From Nocardioides gilvus (GTDB lineage Bacteria; Actinomycetota; Actinomycetes; Propionibacteriales; Nocardioidaceae): a stretch of 64,000 nt of DNA. Where the stretch lies: contig NZ_QHKY01000001.1 of assembly GCF_003194605.1 (NCBI RefSeq), positions 744,001 to 808,000 of the forward strand, given 5' to 3'. The notes beneath the pieces were generated by a model. It was not told the DNA's origin, ran no database searches, and was given only the letters and a program-made list of their open reading frames with translations. Positions 41,527 through 51,591 of this stretch are shown piece by piece (position 1 is the stretch's first letter; every line of letters begins with the position of its first letter). The position numbers and the translations under genes were made by a program.

Positions 41527-42573
41527 TCAGGCGCTTTGGCGACGCACCAACGTCGGGGTGAAGATGAGCCGCATCGGGGTCGGCGACGACGACGACTCCA
41601 GCGCCTCCACCAGCAGTCTGGTCGCCCGGGTTGCCATCTCGCTGATCGGGTTCGACACGGTCGTGAGGGGCGGCGAGGTGCGCTCGGCGACGCCCAGGTC
41701 GTCGTACCCCACCAGGGCCACGTCCTCGGGCACCCGGCGGCCCAGGTCGGCGAGCACCCGCAGCACCCCGACCGCCATCAGGTCGGAGGCGACGAAGAGC
41801 CCGTCCAGGTCGGGGTGTCGCTCCAGCAGGACCCGGGCGGCTCGCTCACCACCGTCCTCGGTGAAGTCGCCCTGCTCCACGGCGTCGGCGGGCAGGCCCG
41901 CCTTCTCCATGGCTGTCTTCCATCCCGTGAGCCGGTCGAGGGTGGCGGTCATGTCGGGCGGGCCGGTGATGGTGCCGATCCGGACGCACCCCCGCTCGAC
42001 GAGGGCCTCGCCCGCCACCCGACCGCCCTCCACGTTGTCGGTGTCCACGAACGACAACCGGTCCGCGCAGGTCCACGGTCGCCCCACGAAGGTCGCAGGG
42101 ATGTTGAGCTCGGCGAGGTGGTCGGAGAGCCCGTCGGCGCGGTGGTGGGAGACCACGATCACGCCGTCGATGTGGCGGTTGCGCAGGTAGCGCAGCAGCC
42201 GCTCCTCCTCCTTGCCGGGGCGCGCCATGATCAGCACCAACTGCAGGCCCTTCTCGGAGAGGACCCGGTTGACGGCGCTCAGCGTGCGCGCGAAGAAGGG
42301 GTCCGCGAAGACCCGCTCGTCGGGCTCGGGCACGACCACCGCGACCGACTCCGTACGCCGCGTGACGAGGCTGCGCGCGGCCTGGTTCGGGGTGTAGCCC
42401 AGGGACTTCACGGCCGCCTCCACGGCGGCGCGCGCCGTGGCGCTCACTCGGTTGCCACCGTTGATCGCCCTGGAGGCCGTGGCGCGCGAGACTCCCGCCG
42501 CGCGGGCGACCTGGTCCAGCGTCGGCGAACCGTTCCCAGACTGGCTCACTGACTGGCTCACGGTCTCGCTCAC
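41527..42573 (-). CDS. LacI family repressor, CelR-like
   Basis: This is a regulator of about 348 residues. The helix-turn-helix and hinge (PTLDQVARAAGVSRATASRAINGGNRVSATARAAVEAAVKSLGYTPN) are typical of LacI/GalR proteins. The effector domain follows, with PDERVFADPFFARTL, GVIVVSHHRADG, RLSFVDTDNVEGG and AERTSPPLTTV. It lies beside a GH1 beta-glucosidase and a CUT1 transporter, and CelR-type operators flank the operon promoters, so cellobiose or another beta-glucoside is the likely inducer. Several in-frame GTG codons compete for the start; 42573 has GAGGAG ten bases upstream. Confidence 0.9.
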   Translation of the reverse strand: MSETVSQSVSQSGNGSPTLDQVARAAGVSRATASRAINGGNRVSATARAAVEAAVKSLGYTPNQAARSLVTRRTESVAVVVPEPDERVFADPFFARTLSAVNRVLSEKGLQLVLIMARPGKEEERLLRYLRNRHIDGVIVVSHHRADGLSDHLAELNIPATFVGRPWTCADRLSFVDTDNVEGGRVAGEALVERGCVRIGTITGPPDMTATLDRLTGWKTAMEKAGLPADAVEQGDFTEDGGERAARVLLERHPDLDGLFVASDLMAVGVLRVLADLGRRVPEDVALVGYDDLGVAERTSPPLTTVSNPISEMATRATRLLVEALESSSSPTPMRLIFTPTLVRRQSA

Positions 42574-42613
42574 GCTGGTCACGCTCCTCACGCTACGACA
42601 ACTCCGGCCCGGC

Positions 42614-44092
42614 TCAGGAGAGGCGTCCGGTGCGGGCGATCTCGGCGTAACGCAGGGCGCTGGCCTTGGGCGTACGCACCTGCGTCTCGTAGTCGACGTG
42701 GACGATCCCGAACCGGCGACCGTAGCCGTGCGCCCACTCGAAGTTGTCGAGCAGCGACCACTGGAAGAAGCCGCGTACATCGACCCCGGCGGCGATGGCG
42801 TCGTGCACGGCGCGCAGGTGGGCCTCCACGAAACGGCGGCGGTCCTCGTCGTGGACCTGCCCGTCGACGACCTCGTCGTCGTAGGCCGCGCCGTTCTCGG
42901 TGACGTACAGCGGCGGGGCCGGGTAGTCCGTGGCGATCCGGCGCAGCAGCCGGGTCAGACCCTCGGGTTGGACGTCCCACCCCATGTCGGTCTTCGGCAG
43001 CCCACGGTCAGGGAAGGAGAGGTTCTCGCACCCGACGAACGGGCTGCGCACGGGCCGCCCTCCGGGGCCTGGCCACGGCAGACCGGCGTCCGGTCCGGGC
43101 ACGGCCGAGACGGCGTCGCCCTGGTAGTAGTTCACGCCCAGCACGTCGATCGGCTGGTGGATCTGGGCCAGGTCGTGCTCAAGGACGACGTCGTGCCACG
43201 GACGACCGGCCCAGGTGAGGTCGGCCGTGTCGGCGAGCAGGTCGGCCGGGTACTCGCCGCGCAGCACCGGGTCGAGGAAGAGTCGGTTGTGCAGTGCGTC
43301 GATGCGCCGGGCCGCGTCGCGGTCGGCGGCGGACGAGGGGTCGGCCGCATCGGCGACGGTGCAGTTGAGGGTCACCCCCAGGGTCGCGGCGGGGGCGACC
43401 TCACGCAGCGCCTGGGTCGCCAGTCCGTGGGCCAGCAGCAGGTGGTGCGTGGCGACCAGACCGGCCGCGCCCTCCTGACGCCCGGGGGCGTGCTCGCCGC
43501 TGGTGTAACCGAGGAACGCCGAGCACCACGGCTCGTTCAGGGTGGTCCAGGTCCCGACCCGGTCCCCCAGCACCTCGTACGTCGACAGTGCGTGGTCGAC
43601 GAAGCGGTACGCGGTGTCGCGGTTGGTCCAGCCCCCTGCGTCCTCGAGGGCCTGGGGCAGGTCCCAGTGGTAGAGCGTCACCCACGGCGCGATGCCGTGC
43701 GCGAGCAGCTCGTCGACCAGACGGTCGTAGAAGTCCAGGCCGGCAGGGTTGACAGGGCCACCGTCGGGGCGGACCCGGGGCCAGGCGATCGAGAAGCGGT
43801 AGGAGTCGAGGTTCAGCTCCTTCATCAGAGCCACGTCGGCCGGCATCCGGTGGTAGTGGTCGCAGGCCACATCACCGTTGTGGCCGTGGGCCACCGCGCC
43901 TGGGACGCGACAGAAGGTGTCCCAGATCGAGGGCGTACGTCCGTCGGCCGCGACCGCTCCCTCGATCTGGTACGACGCGGTCGCGGCACCCCAGACGAAC
44001 CCTTCAGGGAACTGGCGTGGGGACGGCTGGTCGCCCGACGGATGGGGGGCGGGGATGGGCTGGATGGTCCGGGAGGGCTGGGTGGGGTTCAT
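42614..44092 (-). CDS. Beta-glucosidase, glycoside hydrolase family 1
   Basis: The 492-residue enzyme has all GH1 marks: [15 protein letters not shown] at the N-terminus, TLNEP with acid/base Glu187, VTENGA with nucleophile Glu399, and [19 protein letters not shown] near the end. There is no signal peptide, so it hydrolyses imported cello-oligosaccharides or other beta-glucosides inside the cell. The ATG overlaps the stop of the upstream permease (ATGA), making transport and hydrolysis one translational unit. It is followed by the LacI gene. Confidence 0.95.
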   Translation of the reverse strand: MNPTQPSRTIQPIPAPHPSGDQPSPRQFPEGFVWGAATASYQIEGAVAADGRTPSIWDTFCRVPGAVAHGHNGDVACDHYHRMPADVALMKELNLDSYRFSIAWPRVRPDGGPVNPAGLDFYDRLVDELLAHGIAPWVTLYHWDLPQALEDAGGWTNRDTAYRFVDHALSTYEVLGDRVGTWTTLNEPWCSAFLGYTSGEHAPGRQEGAAGLVATHHLLLAHGLATQALREVAPAATLGVTLNCTVADAADPSSAADRDAARRIDALHNRLFLDPVLRGEYPADLLADTADLTWAGRPWHDVVLEHDLAQIHQPIDVLGVNYYQGDAVSAVPGPDAGLPWPGPGGRPVRSPFVGCENLSFPDRGLPKTDMGWDVQPEGLTRLLRRIATDYPAPPLYVTENGAAYDDEVVDGQVHDEDRRRFVEAHLRAVHDAIAAGVDVRGFFQWSLLDNFEWAHGYGRRFGIVHVDYETQVRTPKASALRYAEIARTGRLS

Positions 44093-44907
44093 CCCTTGAC
44101 GGCTCCTTGCATGATGCCGGACACGAACTGGCGTCCGGTGAAGGCGAACAGGACCAGGAGCGGGATGGTGGCCAGGGTGGTGCCGGCCAGGACCAGGCTG
44201 TAGTCCTTGAAATATCCGCTCTGCAGTTGGTTCAGCACGATCTGGAGGGTGGGGTTGTCGGAGTTGAGCGCGATCAACGGCCAGAAGAAGTCGGTCCACA
44301 CCTGCATGAAGGTGAAGAGCCAGAGGATCGCGGCCGCCGGTCGCGCGGCGGGGAGCCCGACGTTCCAGAAGGTACGGAAGGTGGAGCAGCCGTCCATCCG
44401 GGCCGCCTCGACGAGCTCGTCGGGCACGGCGTCGACCAGGTACTGGCGCATGAAGAAGACGCCGAACGCGGTGACCAGCCAGGGCACCATCACCGACCAC
44501 ATGGTGCCGGTCCAGCCGAGTTTGGACATCACGATGAAGAGCGGGACGACGCCCAGCTGGGTCGGCACGGCCATGGTCGCGATCACGAAGACCAGCAGCG
44601 TTGTGCGGCCGCGGAAACTGAACTTCGCGAACGCGAAACCGGCCAGGGTGCAGAAGAAGACGACCGACGTCGCGGTCACCCCGGAGACCAGGAGGCTGTT
44701 GCCCATCGCCTTCCAGAACGGGACCGTGTCGAGCACCCGGGAGGCGTTGTCGAAGAAGTGGCCTCCCGGCAGCAGCGGCGGATTCGACGAGGACATCTCC
44801 TCCTGGGTCCGCGACCCGGACAGGAACGACCAGTAGAGCGGGAAGAGCGAGCCCAGCAGGAACGCCGTGAGCAGGCCGTAGGCGAGAAATCCGGGGCGGT
44901 CCTTCAT
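44089..44907 (-). CDS. Carbohydrate ABC transporter permease, MalG-type (CUT1)
   Basis: The 272-residue membrane protein has six helices and the EAA loop ([28 protein letters not shown]) that docks the ATPase. It is the second permease of a CUT1 transporter and starts [28 protein letters not shown]. Its ATG overlaps the stop of the MalF-type gene, and its own stop overlaps the beta-glucosidase ATG. Confidence 0.93.
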   Translation of the reverse strand: MKDRPGFLAYGLLTAFLLGSLFPLYWSFLSGSRTQEEMSSSNPPLLPGGHFFDNASRVLDTVPFWKAMGNSLLVSGVTATSVVFFCTLAGFAFAKFSFRGRTTLLVFVIATMAVPTQLGVVPLFIVMSKLGWTGTMWSVMVPWLVTAFGVFFMRQYLVDAVPDELVEAARMDGCSTFRTFWNVGLPAARPAAAILWLFTFMQVWTDFFWPLIALNSDNPTLQIVLNQLQSGYFKDYSLVLAGTTLATIPLLVLFAFTGRQFVSGIMQGAVKG

Positions 44908-45908
44908 CGCTTCTCCCCCTGTCCGGTGAGTCTGCGGGTGAGGGCGTAGTTGAGCAGCGCGATCGCCACGACGATCAGGAAGAGCAACCAGGCAGTGGCC
45001 GAGGCCTTGCCGAGGTCGCGCAGACGCCACCCGAAGTCGTAGACCAGCATCGTGACCGTGCTGAACTGACGGTCACTGCCGCCGTTGCGGGCCATCGTCT
45101 CGTCGAAGAGCCGGGGCTCGGCGAAGATCTGGAGCCCGCCGATCGTGGAGGTGACGATCACGAAGAGCAGGGTGGGCCGGATCATCGGGACCGTCACCGA
45201 GAAGAACTGTCGGATCCGCCCGGCGCCGTCGAGGGCCGCCGACTCGTACAACTCCCGGGGCACGGCCTGCATCGCGGCGAGCAGGATGAGGGCGTTGTAG
45301 CCGGTCCAGCGCCAGTTGACCATCGTCGCGATCGCGACGTGGCTGGCGAGCCGGTCGACGTGCCACTGGATCGGTCCGACGCCGATCCAACCGAGCATCT
45401 CGTTGAAGACCCCGTACCGGTCTCCGAAGAGGTTGCCGAAGATGATCGCGACCGCGACGGGCGCGACCACGAAGGGCACCAGCACACCCATCCGCCAGAA
45501 CGAGCGCCCGCGCAACGGGGCGTTGAGCAGGCCCGCCAACGCCAGCGCGATCACGATCTGCGGGATCGAGGAGAGCACGAAGATGCTGAAGGTGTTGACG
45601 ACCGACTTGAGGAAGTACGGGTTCTCGAGGACCCGTCGGTAGTTCTCCAGGCCGATGTAGTCGCCCTGGCCACCGATCAGGTTCCACTCGTAGAGCGAGA
45701 CGTAGGCGGTGTACGCCAGGGGGAAGAGACCGACGAGGAGGAAGACCACGAAGAACGGCGACACGTAGAGGTACGGGGAGAACTTGGCGTCCCACCGGCT
45801 CAGTCGCTGTCTGAGGGTCAGGCGAACCCGTCCGTCGGGCGCACCCGGGCCGGGCAGAGGGTCTGACCCCTGCCCGGCCCGGACTGCGGTGCTCGCACGC
45901 TGGCTCAT
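44904..45908 (-). CDS. Carbohydrate ABC transporter permease, MalF-type (CUT1)
   Basis: The 334-residue membrane protein starts with a short cytosolic basic segment followed by [30 protein letters not shown], and has six helices. The EAA loop reads [28 protein letters not shown]. It pairs with the MalG-type protein downstream and uses the binding protein upstream. The ATG at 45908 was chosen; an in-frame TTG at 45914 is an alternative. A 16-base gap separates it from the binding-protein gene. Confidence 0.93.
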   Translation of the reverse strand: MSQRASTAVRAGQGSDPLPGPGAPDGRVRLTLRQRLSRWDAKFSPYLYVSPFFVVFLLVGLFPLAYTAYVSLYEWNLIGGQGDYIGLENYRRVLENPYFLKSVVNTFSIFVLSSIPQIVIALALAGLLNAPLRGRSFWRMGVLVPFVVAPVAVAIIFGNLFGDRYGVFNEMLGWIGVGPIQWHVDRLASHVAIATMVNWRWTGYNALILLAAMQAVPRELYESAALDGAGRIRQFFSVTVPMIRPTLLFVIVTSTIGGLQIFAEPRLFDETMARNGGSDRQFSTVTMLVYDFGWRLRDLGKASATAWLLFLIVVAIALLNYALTRRLTGQGEKR

Positions 45909-45924
45909 GGACAAGAAGTCCGGG

Positions 45925-47235
45925 TCAGCCGAGCTGTTCGACGTCGGAGAGGAAGGTCCTCCACGACTCGTCGGGTTCGTTCGACCCGTCGTCGACCCGG
46001 GTCACGGCAGCCTGGAAGGCCTGCAGGATGTCGGAGTACTTCGGACCCTTGTACGGCTGCACGGTGATCGCCTCGGCCCGGCTGGCGAGGATCTCCCCGA
46101 CGGGGGCGTCGTTGAAGAACGCGTTGGAGGCCTCCAGGACCTCCGGTGCGTCGAGGGCGTCGACCTGGCTGGGGAAGGCACCGATCGCCTCGAACGCCCG
46201 CACCTGTTGCTCAGGCGCGGTGATCCAGGCAGCGAACTCCTTGGCCTCCTCCGGGTGCTCGCTCTGGCTCGGCACGGTCAGGAAGGATCCGCCCCAGTTG
46301 CCGCCGCCGCCCGGGAAGACGTCAGCGAAGTCCCATCCCTCGACTCCCTTGGCATTGCCCTCGACCACACCGAGCATCCAGCCGGGGCAGGCCATGGTGG
46401 CGAAGCCGTCGTTCTGGAAGGAGGCGATCCAGTCGTCACCCCACTGCGAGAGGCGCGTGGAGAGGTTGACGTTGCCGGTGACAGCCTCCCAGACCTCCTT
46501 CAACTCAGGGTTCTCGACGTCGATGGTGTTGTCGTCGGACTCGAAGGGGTTGGCGACCTGGTTGAGCATCGCCTGCGAGGTGCCCTGACTGGAGTCGTAC
46601 CACGCAGTCCCGGGCACCGCGGCGACGAACTTCTCGCCCTCGGCGAAGTAGTCGTCCCACGTCGTCCAGAGCTTTGCGACCTCGTCGCGCTCCGTGGGCA
46701 TGCCGGCCTTCTTGAGCAGGTCGGAGCGGTAGCAGATGCCCTCGGGTCCGGCGTCGGTCGCATAACCGATCATCTGGCCGTCACCGTTGGTGGCGGCTTC
46801 GGCCTTCCAGTCGAGCCACCGGCCGTCGAGTTCGGAGTCGGTGAGGTCGACGAAGGCGTCGCTCTCGGCCATGATCGCCGGCATGGCATCGCCCTCGATG
46901 GCCTCGATGTCACTGAGCCCCGACCCGCTGGCCAACTTCGTGTAGAGGTTCTCCTTGGCGTCGTCCCAGGTGCCGACCTTCTTCTGCGTGACCTGGATGT
47001 CGGGATTGTCGGCGTTCCACTCCTCGATCAGGTCCTCGTAGCCGAACTCGTTGAAGGTCGCGATCGTGAGTTCGACGGTGCCGTCGTCGGAACCGCCGTC
47101 GTCGGACGCACACGCCGCGAGGGACGCGGTGAGCAACGCCACCGCGCCCAGGGCGAGGCCCGTACGGCGTAGCGCACCGCTGCCTCGGAGGACTGCCGGA
47201 CGACGACCTCGGGTTGAACTGGTTGATGTGGACAC
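45925..47235 (-). CDS. Sugar ABC transporter substrate-binding lipoprotein (CUT1)
   Basis: This is a 436-residue lipoprotein. The signal region ends in the lipobox SLAAC, followed by an acidic spacer (ASDDGGSDDG). The mature protein matches solute-binding protein family 1, with VELTIATFNEFGYEDLIEEWN, GTWDDAKENLYTKLASG and ATDAGPEGICYRSDLLKKAG. It should capture a beta-glucoside at the cell surface. The GTG start has a GGGGAGAG site. Two operator-like sites and a CRP-like site lie just upstream, shared with the divergent ATPase gene. Confidence 0.93.
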   Translation of the reverse strand: MSTSTSSTRGRRPAVLRGSGALRRTGLALGAVALLTASLAACASDDGGSDDGTVELTIATFNEFGYEDLIEEWNADNPDIQVTQKKVGTWDDAKENLYTKLASGSGLSDIEAIEGDAMPAIMAESDAFVDLTDSELDGRWLDWKAEAATNGDGQMIGYATDAGPEGICYRSDLLKKAGMPTERDEVAKLWTTWDDYFAEGEKFVAAVPGTAWYDSSQGTSQAMLNQVANPFESDDNTIDVENPELKEVWEAVTGNVNLSTRLSQWGDDWIASFQNDGFATMACPGWMLGVVEGNAKGVEGWDFADVFPGGGGNWGGSFLTVPSQSEHPEEAKEFAAWITAPEQQVRAFEAIGAFPSQVDALDAPEVLEASNAFFNDAPVGEILASRAEAITVQPYKGPKYSDILQAFQAAVTRVDDGSNEPDESWRTFLSDVEQLG

Positions 47236-47280
47236 GTTTTCTCTCCCCTGCAATCTCGGACGCTCCTCGGATCACGATCA

Positions 47281-47294
47281 TGGGAGCGCTTCCA
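47281..47294. promoter_or_regulatory. CelR/LacI-type operator, binding-protein side
   Basis: TGGGAGCGCTTCCA matches the CelR-type palindrome TGGGAGCGCTCCCA at 13 of 14 positions. It lies 46 bases upstream of the binding-protein start. Confidence 0.8.
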
Positions 47295-47312
47295 CACTGC
47301 TGTTTTCATAAC

Positions 47313-47328
47313 CGTGACAGCCGTCACA
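47313..47328. promoter_or_regulatory. CRP/GlxR-like site
   Basis: CGTGACAGCCGTCACA carries the TGTGA-N6-TCACA pattern with one mismatch, and GTGAC-N4-GTCAC is a perfect inverted repeat. It lies between the two operator sites, suggesting carbon-catabolite control. Confidence 0.55.
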
Positions 47329-47413
47329 CTTTGTGTCAAGAGATGCTTGCGCAAAGGTTCCTTCGCCTGCGAGTATGCGGCGATACGCACCTTGCATGCG
47401 GCCCAATATGGAG

Positions 47414-47427
47414 TGGAAGCGCTACCA
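47414..47427. promoter_or_regulatory. CelR/LacI-type operator, ATPase side
   Basis: TGGAAGCGCTACCA shares the AGCGCT core and 12 of 14 positions with the CelR consensus. It lies about 76 bases before the ATPase start. Confidence 0.7.
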
Positions 47428-47502
47428 CCATCAGGTGGTGGACGGGTCGTCGAGGCGGACCACAATCCCGGCGCCCACGCGCCGGCGAAGGGGATGCAAG
47501 CC

Positions 47503-48597
<1,095 letters not shown>

Positions 48598-48746
48598 GCA
48601 CTCCGAGCCGGCAGGGATTGTCGACTGACCCAGGTCATTCGAGTCAGCAACATGGAGCGCCATTGAGCCAGCCCGTCGCCTGCGGTCACCGCGATCTGGA
48701 TATCCCGGGCAATGCACGGTCTGATTCGCGCCAGAGCGTCCAGCTC

Positions 48747-50060
48747 TTACCGTCGTCGGTGGAATCTAAGGTCTCCGTTGGTGAGCCTGGTCATGTCGTA
48801 GCCGGGGTCGTGGGCCCGATGGTGGTGCTTGGAGCACAGCAACGCTGCGTTCTGAAGATCTGTCGCGCCGCCGTGGGACCAGGCGATGAGGTGGTGGGCC
48901 TCGGACCAGGTCCCGGGGATGTCACAGCCCTCGGCTCTGCAGGTCTTGTCGCGCAGCAATAGCGCGCGGCGTTGGGCCTTGGTGAAGAGCCGCTGCCCCC
49001 GACCCAGGTCCAGGATCTCGGAGTCGCCGCCGAGGACGGCGGGGATGATCCGGGCCGTGCACGCCAAGCGTCGGGCTTGGGCGGCGGTAAGGGTGTCGAA
49101 CCCGTCGCCGGGTGTCCCGTTGTCGATGGTCGCGACCCCGAGATCCTTGATCAGGTCGGCCAGCGAAATCGTCACCGTCACGTTGGTGGCGTCCCCGCCG
49201 TGGATCGGGAGCCTCGACGGATCGAATGCCTCAAGGAGTTGTGTGAAGGCTTCAGCGAGCTGCTTCGGCCGGCCCAGCATCGCGAGTGGCCCGCCGAACG
49301 CGGGCTTCTCAGCAGCACTCTGACCGGACTCGTCAACCGCGGACCGCACCGCCCCGTCTGACAGCCGCGGGTTCGTGAACGCGTGCAAGTAGGACGCGAG
49401 CCGAGCGGCGGTGGCGTCGGGGACGATCCCGGTGATCCGGGTCGTCCCGTCACCCAGGGCACGCATCTTCAACCGCTGCTTCTCTGCTGCATGCTTCTCC
49501 GCGTCAGCCAGTTTGCGGGCCTCCTCGTCCTCGAACCGCTCCGGGTCGATGACCTCGAGGATCCGCCTTCCCAGCCGCGCCAACTCCGTCGGGTCGTGCT
49601 CGGCGGCCAACTCGACCAGATGGGCCTCGGCCTGCGCGAGCACCTCGACACCGACACGGGTCGGGAGTTCCTCGAGTGCCGTGACGATGACACGGGCCTG
49701 TGCCACATTGACCCGCCCTTCACGCACACCTGCGGCGAGCACCGGGCGGTCGCGATCCAGGGCTGTCGCCAACGACAAGTCCGAAGCAGCGTCGTTGCGT
49801 CGCAGCCGAGTGTGGTGCGACAACCACGCACCCACTGAGCGGAACCCCTCCGCGTCCGCGACGTCCTCGGAAGCCGCCAGGACCCGCAGCCGCAGCTCCG
49901 CCATCCGCGACTCAAGGCCCACGAAGTCGACCAGAGCAGTGGCCTTGTCCTGGGTGGTCATGAACGTCGGGTTCACATCCGCCACCGACTTCAACGCCTC
50001 ATCGATCGAGGCGGCAGCCACCAGCACAGGATGCGTCAACCCAGCAATCTGAGGTCTCAC
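48747..50060 (-). CDS. DUF222 / HNH endonuclease (13E12 repeat family-like)
   Basis: The 437-residue protein has an N-terminal DUF222 region (DFVGLESRMAELRLRVLAASEDVADAEGFRS...). Its C-terminal HNH nuclease domain contains CRAEGCDIP, EAHHLIAWSHGG and NAALLCSKHHHRAH, with metal-binding Cys and His residues in place. This is the actinobacterial 13E12-type family, often multi-copy. The GTG start at 50060 has a GGGAGGAG site. A perfect SOS box lies 186 bases upstream. Its role (DNA repair, recombination or mobile element function) is unknown. Confidence 0.88.
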   Translation of the reverse strand: MRPQIAGLTHPVLVAAASIDEALKSVADVNPTFMTTQDKATALVDFVGLESRMAELRLRVLAASEDVADAEGFRSVGAWLSHHTRLRRNDAASDLSLATALDRDRPVLAAGVREGRVNVAQARVIVTALEELPTRVGVEVLAQAEAHLVELAAEHDPTELARLGRRILEVIDPERFEDEEARKLADAEKHAAEKQRLKMRALGDGTTRITGIVPDATAARLASYLHAFTNPRLSDGAVRSAVDESGQSAAEKPAFGGPLAMLGRPKQLAEAFTQLLEAFDPSRLPIHGGDATNVTVTISLADLIKDLGVATIDNGTPGDGFDTLTAAQARRLACTARIIPAVLGGDSEILDLGRGQRLFTKAQRRALLLRDKTCRAEGCDIPGTWSEAHHLIAWSHGGATDLQNAALLCSKHHHRAHDPGYDMTRLTNGDLRFHRRR

Positions 50061-50340
50061 GAGCGGCTCCTCCCACGACAACGACGACACACCGCGTACA
50101 CACGCGGCATTAGAAGTCGTCGCTCCTGGAGGCCCGGCAGAGCCGGACAATCACATCACCCTCGCAACTGGCCCCACCGTCTCCGAATCCAACCCCCGAA
50201 GGTGCTGGTCGGTGTCCTGAGTAGAAGACCTGAAAGCAACCCTACTCGAACACGCGTTCGATGCGCAAGAGGCAAGAGCCTGCCTGTGCAGTGATGCATC
50301 AGGACATCGGTGACGGTCCTGCTTCACGTAGGTTCAGGCG
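50061..50340. promoter_or_regulatory. Divergent intergenic region with SOS box
   Basis: This 280-base non-coding gap sits between the HNH gene (leftward) and a membrane protein gene (rightward). Its only obvious element is the LexA-type palindrome at 50246-50261. No tRNA, insertion sequence or small gene was recognised. Confidence 0.6.
50246..50261. promoter_or_regulatory. SOS box (LexA site)
   Basis: TCGAACACGCGTTCGA is a perfect palindrome matching the actinobacterial LexA consensus TCGAAC-N4-GTTCGA. It is 186 bases upstream of the HNH gene and 80 bases before the rightward gene at 50341, so either or both may be DNA-damage inducible. Confidence 0.85.
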
Positions 50341-50895
50341 GTGAACTCACGCAACGATCGATCCCTACCGCCGGCCGTGACTTGGGCGCTGACGCACCAG
50401 AACGCCGCCGCCGCCGTCCTGATGGGGCTGATGGCCGTGCTCGCCGGAGTCTCCGTGGGGATCGGCGCCTGGCTCACCCGCGACGGCGAGATCCTGGGGG
50501 AGACGACCTCCGCGGCCCTCTTCACCACGCCCGTCGTGCTGCCGATCGCGATCGCGGCGGTCATCGGCAGTCTCGCCGTCCACCGACACGCCTGGATCCC
50601 GGCGTTGGGACTCAGCGCGGGGCTGTGGCTCGGTCCGGTCGGACAACTCACCGAGCAGGAGGCGTTCTTCGTGGCGGGCGCGACCCTCTTCGCCGCCGGC
50701 ATCATCGGCTTCTGGGTCGCCGGCTGGATCGCCCGCTTCCCGATGTGGATCGGGTGGGGAAGCTCGAAGTGGGTCGAGGTCCAGCGCTCCGATGACGAAG
50801 TACCGCTGGAGCGCGGGACAAAGTTGACGAGGACCTGGGTGGACACGCCACCGACCGGAACGGTCGACAAGGGTCAGGCGGACGAAGAGGCCTGA
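50341..50895 (+). CDS. Hypothetical four-helix membrane protein
   Basis: The 184-residue protein has about four hydrophobic helices (AAAVLMGLMAVLAGVSVGIGAWL, LFTTPVVLPIAIAAVIGSL, WIPALGLSAGLWLGPVG, FFVAGATLFAAGIIGFWVAG) and a charged cytosolic tail. No family is recognised. The start is a GTG. The 3' end overlaps the convergent gene by 22 bases. The upstream SOS box at 50246 could influence it. Confidence 0.6.
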   Translation: MNSRNDRSLPPAVTWALTHQNAAAAVLMGLMAVLAGVSVGIGAWLTRDGEILGETTSAALFTTPVVLPIAIAAVIGSLAVHRHAWIPALGLSAGLWLGPVGQLTEQEAFFVAGATLFAAGIIGFWVAGWIARFPMWIGWGSSKWVEVQRSDDEVPLERGTKLTRTWVDTPPTGTVDKGQADEEA

Positions 50896-51314
50896 GAGTC
50901 ACGACGAATGTTGTGCTGGATCAGCGCAGTCACACCGAGCAGCGTCACCAGAGCGATCCCTCCGCCCACGACCAACAGGAAGAGGCCGACGATGAAGAGG
51001 CCACTGTCGTCGGAGGCGGCTGCGTCGGCCGTCCAAGGAACCGCGAACCCCAGGATCCCTGCCGGCGCCAAGGCCAGGACGCCCCACGGGCTGCGGACCC
51101 AGAGTTGCGCCAGCACGGCACCGACGGCGATCGAGAGACCGCATCCGAGGACCTGCCAGGCCCGGTAGGGACCCTGCGCCACCCCGTCGACCTCGTAGTA
51201 CTCGTGGTCCCACCCCAACCAGGCGAACCACATCGCGGCGGCGAAGAGGGTCAGGCCGAGTGCTGCGACACCGAGTCGAGCGGCGTGGGGAACGGAACTG
51301 CCGGTGGTTGTCAT
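50874..51314 (-). CDS. Hypothetical membrane protein
   Basis: The 146-residue protein has about four hydrophobic helices (RLGVAALGLTLFAAAMWFAWLG, VLGCGLSIAVGAVLAQLW, WGVLALAPAGILGFAVPW, LFIVGLFLLVVGGGIALVTLLGV). The ATG giving MTTTGSSVPHAARLG was chosen; the longest frame begins at 51350. The 3' end overlaps the rightward membrane gene by 22 bases. No family is recognised. Confidence 0.6.
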   Translation of the reverse strand: MTTTGSSVPHAARLGVAALGLTLFAAAMWFAWLGWDHEYYEVDGVAQGPYRAWQVLGCGLSIAVGAVLAQLWVRSPWGVLALAPAGILGFAVPWTADAAASDDSGLFIVGLFLLVVGGGIALVTLLGVTALIQHNIRRDSQASSSA

Positions 51315-51378
51315 GGCTTGAGTGTGCGCTCCGCGCAGCGTCAGCGACACCCGCAGTTGTACTCAGACGCAGACGTGC

Positions 51379-51591
51379 CTACCGGTCGTCGTCCACCCGA
51401 ACAATGATGTCGCCAGGTTGGCAGTCCAACTCGCGGCACACTGCGTCCAGGGTCGCCAGGCGTACGGCCTTGGCCTTGCCGGTCTTGAGGATCGAGAGGT
51501 TGGGCACCGTGATGCCCACGCGGTCGGCGAGCTCGGTCAAGGTCATCTTGCGCTCGAGCAGCATGTGGTCGAGGCGGATCTCGATGGCCAT
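51379..51591 (-). CDS. Small XRE-type helix-turn-helix regulator (YozG-like)
   Basis: This is a 70-residue Cro/C1-type DNA-binding protein. The helix-turn-helix is LTELADRVGITVPNLSILKTGKAKAVRLATLDAVCREL and the C-terminus is CQPGDIIVRVDDD. Such short XRE proteins commonly follow DUF2975 membrane-protein genes. Its ATG shares one base with the stop of that gene (TGATG), so translation is coupled. Confidence 0.88.
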   Translation of the reverse strand: MAIEIRLDHMLLERKMTLTELADRVGITVPNLSILKTGKAKAVRLATLDAVCRELDCQPGDIIVRVDDDR

